9,741 bases of DNA, from NCBI GenBank assembly GCA_001940755.1, contig MEHH01000077.1, positions 1 through 9,741 on the forward strand, given 5' to 3'. The position numbers and the translations under genes are program-made. Each line of letters begins with the position of its first letter. The first letter of the stretch is position 1. Source of the DNA: Candidatus Heimdallarchaeota archaeon AB_125 (GTDB lineage Archaea > Asgardarchaeota > Heimdallarchaeia > Heimdallarchaeales > Heimdallarchaeaceae). The notes beneath the pieces are model-generated. The model made no database searches and had not been told where the DNA came from. It worked only from the letters and a program-made list of their open reading frames with translations. Positions 6,569 to 9,741 of this stretch are shown one piece after another.

Positions 6569-7422
6569 AATTCTCTATCATTGGTGATTTACATGGAAGT
6601 CTAGTATATCTAAGATGTATAAAGCGAAAAATAAGAAAAACTGATGCTCTTTTCATAACGGGAGATATTGCAGGTACTCTCTCTTATCGTTTGATTCTCA
6701 AATCAATTCTGAAGAACAAGAAGATATCTAGAGAAAATTATGCCGAACTAGTTTATGGTAAATACCTCACACAATTTGTCAATTTCCAGAGAAAGACTGC
6801 CAAAAGGATATTTAAAATTCTCTCTAAAACAAAGATTCCAGTTTTTTTTACTCATGGAAATAGTGATTCTGAAGCAATGATAGAATTCTTCAAGAAGTAT
6901 TCTGAAAAAAATACTTTGTTTCATTATCTAGGAAAATCAACAATTAAGCACAATAATCTAATAGTTGCAGGATATGGTTATTGTTCTCCAGCTGAATATA
7001 GAACACCATTTCAGACTCCTGGTGAAAAAAGCAAAAGCGAAATAGTAGAAGATCTGTCTTTACTAGAAAATCATATTTCTAAGCACAAAAAGAACAAAAA
7101 TGACCTAATAATTGGACTATTTCATGAACCTCCAAAAAATACAAAATTAGATTTTATAGAATGGAAATCAACTCATTCAGGAAGTGAATTGATTCATGCT
7201 CATACTCAAGATGTTCCCTATGATTTAATTCTTGCAGGACATATTCATGAATCGCAAAACTATGAGATTCAGGAAAATGAAATTCTTGTAAACCCTGGAC
7301 CTCTTGTTAATAGAAAATGGGCTATTGTGGATATTAAAAATAAAACTGTTTCATTAAAGAAGATACCTATTATTCTTTCTGCTAAAGGATTCATTTATCG
7401 CACCAGAGAAACTTTCAAGTAA
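6565..7422 (+). CDS. calcineurin-like metallophosphoesterase
   Basis: A 285-residue soluble phosphoesterase of the calcineurin-like superfamily (Icc/YfcE-like). All signature motifs appear in order: 'GDLHG' (D8, H10), 'TGDIAG' (D34), 'THGNSD' (N99), 'GLFHEPP' (H187) and 'GHIHES' (H226, H228), followed by 'VNPGPL'. These residues bind two metal ions. The stretch between D34 and N99 is helical and basic and should form part of a substrate-specific cap. The substrate (nucleotide, sugar phosphate or phosphodiester) cannot be read from sequence. Start is GTG at 6565 within a GTGA overlap with the stop of the upstream histidase, so translation is probably coupled and the genes co-transcribed. No known histidine pathway step needs a phosphoesterase, so the pairing is either a housekeeping accident or a lineage-specific link. 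Confidence 0.88.
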   Translation: MKFSIIGDLHGSLVYLRCIKRKIRKTDALFITGDIAGTLSYRLILKSILKNKKISRENYAELVYGKYLTQFVNFQRKTAKRIFKILSKTKIPVFFTHGNSDSEAMIEFFKKYSEKNTLFHYLGKSTIKHNNLIVAGYGYCSPAEYRTPFQTPGEKSKSEIVEDLSLLENHISKHKKNKNDLIIGLFHEPPKNTKLDFIEWKSTHSGSELIHAHTQDVPYDLILAGHIHESQNYEIQENEILVNPGPLVNRKWAIVDIKNKTVSLKKIPIILSAKGFIYRTRETFK

Positions 7423-7437
7423 ACTTCTAGGAACTAA

Positions 7438-7453
7438 CCGAAAATTTAATAAA
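7438..7453 (+). promoter_or_regulatory. BRE/TATA promoter of the aminotransferase gene
   Basis: CCGAAAA (7438-7444) immediately followed by TTTAATAAA (7445-7453) is the clearest archaeal BRE plus TATA pair in the window. It predicts transcription starting near 7475, leaving a leader of about 27 nt before the ATG at 7503. A weak purine run GAGAG (7493-7497), 5 nt before the ATG, could serve as a poor ribosome binding site. Confidence 0.55.
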
Positions 7454-7502
7454 GATTCGTTTTTACTGTAATTTACTCAAAAACAGTTAAAAGAGAGATT
7501 AT

Positions 7503-8639
7503 ATGATTCCAGTTGTTGATGTTGATATAAGAGAACTTGAAATGAAGGCAGTTCAAGATGTTGTTAAGAGCAAATACCTTGTTGAAGGTCCCAATGCACG
7601 TGCATTCGAGGAGAAATTCGCTAAGTTTAGTGGAGCTAAATTCGCTTCAACTATTGTAAATGGAACTTGTGCGCTACACCTTGCAATGGTGGCTCTGGAT
7701 ATAGGTCCCAACGATGAAGTAATCACAACACCGTATACATTTGTTGCATCTTCCAATACAATCCTCTTCTCTGGTGCAATACCCGTTTTCGCAGATATAG
7801 ATAGAGAAACCTATAATTTAGATCTTGAGAAAATTGAAGAGAAAATTACAGAAAAAACTAAAGCTATAATGCCAGTTCACATTTTTGGAAATCCGTGTGA
7901 CATGAAAGCAATAATGGATATTGCTGAAGATAGAAATTTAATTGTAATTGAAGATTGTGCGCAAGGACATGGTGCTAAGATTGATGATACTCATGTTGGT
8001 AATTTTGGGAGTGTAGGTTGTTTTTCCTTTTATGGAACTAAAAATCTGGTTGGTGGAGAAGGTGGAGCAGTTATTACAAATGATGAAGATCTATTTGAAA
8101 AAATGATTAGCATTAAGAATCACGGTCGAAGTCCAGCTGGAGGTTATGCGCACTACTATGTTGGTTTTAACTATCGTATGACTGACATGACTGCAGCAAT
8201 TATGAATGTTCAAATGGATAGAGCAAAGGAAATTCTCTCAAAGAGACATTATACAGGAGATAAATATCGAAAAGCACTAAGTGAACTTGAAGATATAGAT
8301 ATCCAGAAGGTTTTACCAGGACATCAGCATTCTGATTATATCATGGCTCCACTGATAATAAATGAGAAATTTTCACAAAATGAAGTTATTGAGTATCTTA
8401 AATCTAAAAATGTAGGTTCTAGATCTATTTACAGTAAGCTTTCTTATCAACAACCTTGTTACCAAGATCTATCATCATGGCATTTATCAAAAGTTATTGA
8501 ATATCCTGATTATTCTAAAGTTAAATGCTCAACCGCTGAATATGTAGCACAAAACCATTTTGAAATCCCAATGGTAACATCATTGACAGATGAATCTATC
8601 AACTATATTATAGATGTACTTGGAGAATTTTTCAAGTGA
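7503..8639 (+). CDS. DegT/DnrJ/EryC1/StrS family PLP-dependent aminotransferase
   Basis: A 378-residue fold-type I aminotransferase of the sugar aminotransferase (DegT/DnrJ/EryC1/StrS) family, whose members usually transfer an amino group from glutamate to a nucleotide-linked keto sugar. The PLP-site pattern is complete: 'VNGTCALHLA' (phosphate-binding loop, 52-61), 'TTPYTFVASSN' (75-85), 'IEDCAQGHGA' (D151 pairs with the pyridine nitrogen, Q154), 'CFSFYGTKNLVGGEGG' (Schiff-base lysine K180) and 'NYRMTDMTAAI' (223-233). Full family length with an intact C-terminal domain. The closest matches in mind are perosamine- or ArnB/PseC-like enzymes, but without nucleotide-sugar neighbours the substrate is open. 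The gene stands alone: its own promoter lies 50-65 nt upstream and a T-rich tract follows, so it is probably monocistronic. Confidence 0.92.
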   Translation: MIPVVDVDIRELEMKAVQDVVKSKYLVEGPNARAFEEKFAKFSGAKFASTIVNGTCALHLAMVALDIGPNDEVITTPYTFVASSNTILFSGAIPVFADIDRETYNLDLEKIEEKITEKTKAIMPVHIFGNPCDMKAIMDIAEDRNLIVIEDCAQGHGAKIDDTHVGNFGSVGCFSFYGTKNLVGGEGGAVITNDEDLFEKMISIKNHGRSPAGGYAHYYVGFNYRMTDMTAAIMNVQMDRAKEILSKRHYTGDKYRKALSELEDIDIQKVLPGHQHSDYIMAPLIINEKFSQNEVIEYLKSKNVGSRSIYSKLSYQQPCYQDLSSWHLSKVIEYPDYSKVKCSTAEYVAQNHFEIPMVTSLTDESINYIIDVLGEFFK

Positions 8640-8655
8640 AATAGTTGAACATGCG

Positions 8656-8682
8656 TCTTTTTCTCTTTTTTCTATAATTTTT
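8656..8682 (+). terminator. T-rich archaeal-type terminator after the aminotransferase
   Basis: TCTTTTTCTCTTTTTTCT followed by ATAATTTTT starts 17 nt after the aminotransferase stop and holds several runs of 5-6 T. It has no hairpin and fits the T-tract terminators used by archaeal RNA polymerase. Confidence 0.5.
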
Positions 8683-8704
8683 CACAAATAACCATGGATT
8701 CTTT

Positions 8705-8726
8705 CGAAAAGCTTTTTTGATTATAG
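8705..8726 (+). promoter_or_regulatory. candidate promoter of the last gene
   Basis: CGAAAA (8705-8710) followed by GCTTTTTTGATTATAG (8711-8726) offers a BRE-like element and two overlapping AT-rich TATA candidates. If GATTATAG is the TATA element, transcription would start near 8748, which is the second in-frame ATG. If the T-run centred near 8715 is used, it would start near 8741. Either way the mRNA would have little or no leader. Confidence 0.35.
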
Positions 8727-8738
8727 TGAGAAATATGA

Positions 8739-9653
8739 ATGAGCATAATGAGTGATATTGGCAGTGATGACTTTCCTTTATACATGTCTTCAGCAATAAT
8801 TGAAGAAAAAGATAATGTTAAACTTGTTGTAATTTATGAAGGAGAGGGGGCAGGAATCGATAATGTTTTACTCATAGGTAAGAGTAATAATTTGCAGCAT
8901 GACATCTCCAAAGCAGATTTATTTTCGAAAGAAGAAAAAGTAGGGAGAGCAGTGTATAAAATCACTTTTCCTATTTGGGAAGATGGCTCTTTTCAAGCTG
9001 TTGCTGAAAAAGAAGGAAAATTCATTTACGAACCAGGTGAAGCTCACAATCTAGTTTTTCGTGGTCGGGGAGTGTTTTTGGATCTTAGAAAAATCTTTCA
9101 TTTATCAAAAGAAATTGAGAAACCTAAAGCAAAAGCTAAGAAAAAAGAGAAAAAGGCTGACAAGGAGAAGGTTGCAAAAGAAATAGAAGTAAAACAAACT
9201 GAAGCTCCTGCATATGATGATTACAACATGTTATCTCTCAAACCAAAGGATTTCAAGCTATTTGGACCTGAGCTTAAAGGTAAACTAATTCAAGTTCTTG
9301 ACTATCTTGAGAATGATAAAAGTCAAGCATTAGTTTTTGACAATGTTATCCTTCCAGATGTTGCTAGATCACTTAAAATTTGTATAAACGAGGAACTAAG
9401 AGCTTCTGTTTATGATATCTGTTTTCCAGTAGTAGTTTTCGTAGAAAAAGCTCTAATCCTTAGCAATATGATTTATAATCAATTAGAGAAAGAGGAATCA
9501 AAAGAGAGATATAAGAGAGAAGTTATTGATAGAATTCCAGAATTTAGAAAAACCTTAGAAGTAACAGAATTCCATCGTGCAACTGATTTAATAAAAAGAG
9601 AGTATGATGATGACATTCACGCACTGAAAATGAAGTTCTATGAAGAAATTTAA
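8739..9653 (+). CDS. hypothetical two-domain protein with Lys/Glu linker
   Basis: A 304-residue protein that I do not recognise. Three parts can be seen. Residues about 1-120 look beta-rich ('NVKLVVIYEGEGAG', 'NVLLIGKS', 'RAVYKITFPIW', 'GSFQAVAEKEGKFIY'), perhaps a beta-sandwich module. Residues about 122-158 are a charged linker rich in Lys, Glu and Ala ('KPKAKAKKKEKKADKEK'). Residues about 165-304 look mostly alpha-helical, with a hydrophobic stretch near 227-245 ('CFPVVVFVEKALILSN') and a highly charged end. No signal peptide and no convincing membrane helix. ATG at 8739 is the longest reading; ATG at 8748 (removing three residues) may be the true start, judging by the promoter position. 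An overlapping out-of-frame ATG at 8735 closes after six codons. Composition matches the host. The domain layout suggests an adaptor or nucleic-acid-associated protein, but that is a guess. Confidence 0.8.
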   Translation: MSIMSDIGSDDFPLYMSSAIIEEKDNVKLVVIYEGEGAGIDNVLLIGKSNNLQHDISKADLFSKEEKVGRAVYKITFPIWEDGSFQAVAEKEGKFIYEPGEAHNLVFRGRGVFLDLRKIFHLSKEIEKPKAKAKKKEKKADKEKVAKEIEVKQTEAPAYDDYNMLSLKPKDFKLFGPELKGKLIQVLDYLENDKSQALVFDNVILPDVARSLKICINEELRASVYDICFPVVVFVEKALILSNMIYNQLEKEESKERYKREVIDRIPEFRKTLEVTEFHRATDLIKREYDDDIHALKMKFYEEI

Positions 9654-9665
9654 TCAAAGCTTTGA
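9654..9665. repeat. 12-bp perfect palindrome TCAAAGCTTTGA
   Basis: TCAAAGCTTTGA begins at the first base after the stop of the last gene. It has no loop and no T-run after it, so it is unlikely to be a terminator; a dimeric protein site or chance are both possible. The remaining 76 bases to the window end show no supported gene. Confidence 0.25.
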
Positions 9666-9741
9666 ATGTTAATCTTTGTGAGTTTATATTGATGATATGC
9701 TGTTAACACTTTTATGTAGCCGTTTCTAATATCAGGAACAT

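Noticed and set aside
7553..7756. Minus-strand 67-codon ORF inside the aminotransferase
   Set aside because: Shadow of the conserved PLP-binding region on the plus strand.
562..8726. GATTATAG found upstream of three genes (562-569, 4948-4955, 8719-8726)
   Set aside because: Distances to the start codons differ widely (44, 76 and 20 nt), and an 8-mer of this composition recurs by chance, so a shared operator is not supported.
9650..9739. Minus-strand frame of 29 open codons at the right edge, ending in TAA at 9652-9650, possibly the C-terminus of a convergent gene
   Set aside because: Too short to judge: a stop-free run of this length is not rare, no recognisable motif is present, and the start lies outside the window.

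Overview
The window is an AT-rich, gene-dense stretch that most likely comes from an archaeon. The main reason is the upstream sequences. Several genes are preceded by a purine-rich BRE-like element directly followed by an AT-rich TATA element (clearest before the aminotransferase at 7438-7453), the start codon often lies close to the expected transcription start, Shine-Dalgarno motifs are weak or absent, and gene ends carry T-rich tracts. An Asgard/Heimdall-type archaeon would fit the AT content and the gene mix, but this is inference; no rRNA, tRNA or ribosomal protein gene is present to settle it.

Layout: (1) 56-523 is a compositionally foreign ORF (about 50% GC in its core by hand count) whose middle resembles a phage Bbp16-type capsid cement protein, with an AT-rich lysine-rich tail. 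(2) 606-1943 is an unusual fusion of a PNPOx-like split-barrel domain to a MenA/UbiA-type prenyltransferase. (3) Minus strand, 4859-1965: a histidine ammonia-lyase and then imidazolonepropionase (hutI), each with its own apparent promoter. (4) Plus strand, diverging from that lyase: a second, distantly related histidine ammonia-lyase (5024-6568), overlapped by 4 nt by a calcineurin-like metallophosphoesterase (6565-7422). (5) 7503-8639 is a DegT/DnrJ/EryC1/StrS PLP aminotransferase. (6) 8739-9653 is a two-domain protein with a lysine/glutamate linker that I do not recognise.

Functionally the centre is a partial histidine-utilisation locus: two enzymes for step 1 (histidine to urocanate) and one for step 3 (imidazolonepropionate to formiminoglutamate). 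Urocanase (hutU, step 2) and the formiminoglutamate-processing enzyme are not in the window and must lie elsewhere if the pathway is complete. The flanking genes (quinone or lipid prenylation, aminotransferase) have no obvious link to histidine breakdown. No tRNA, rRNA, CRISPR array or insertion sequence was seen, and no gap between genes exceeds 170 bases.
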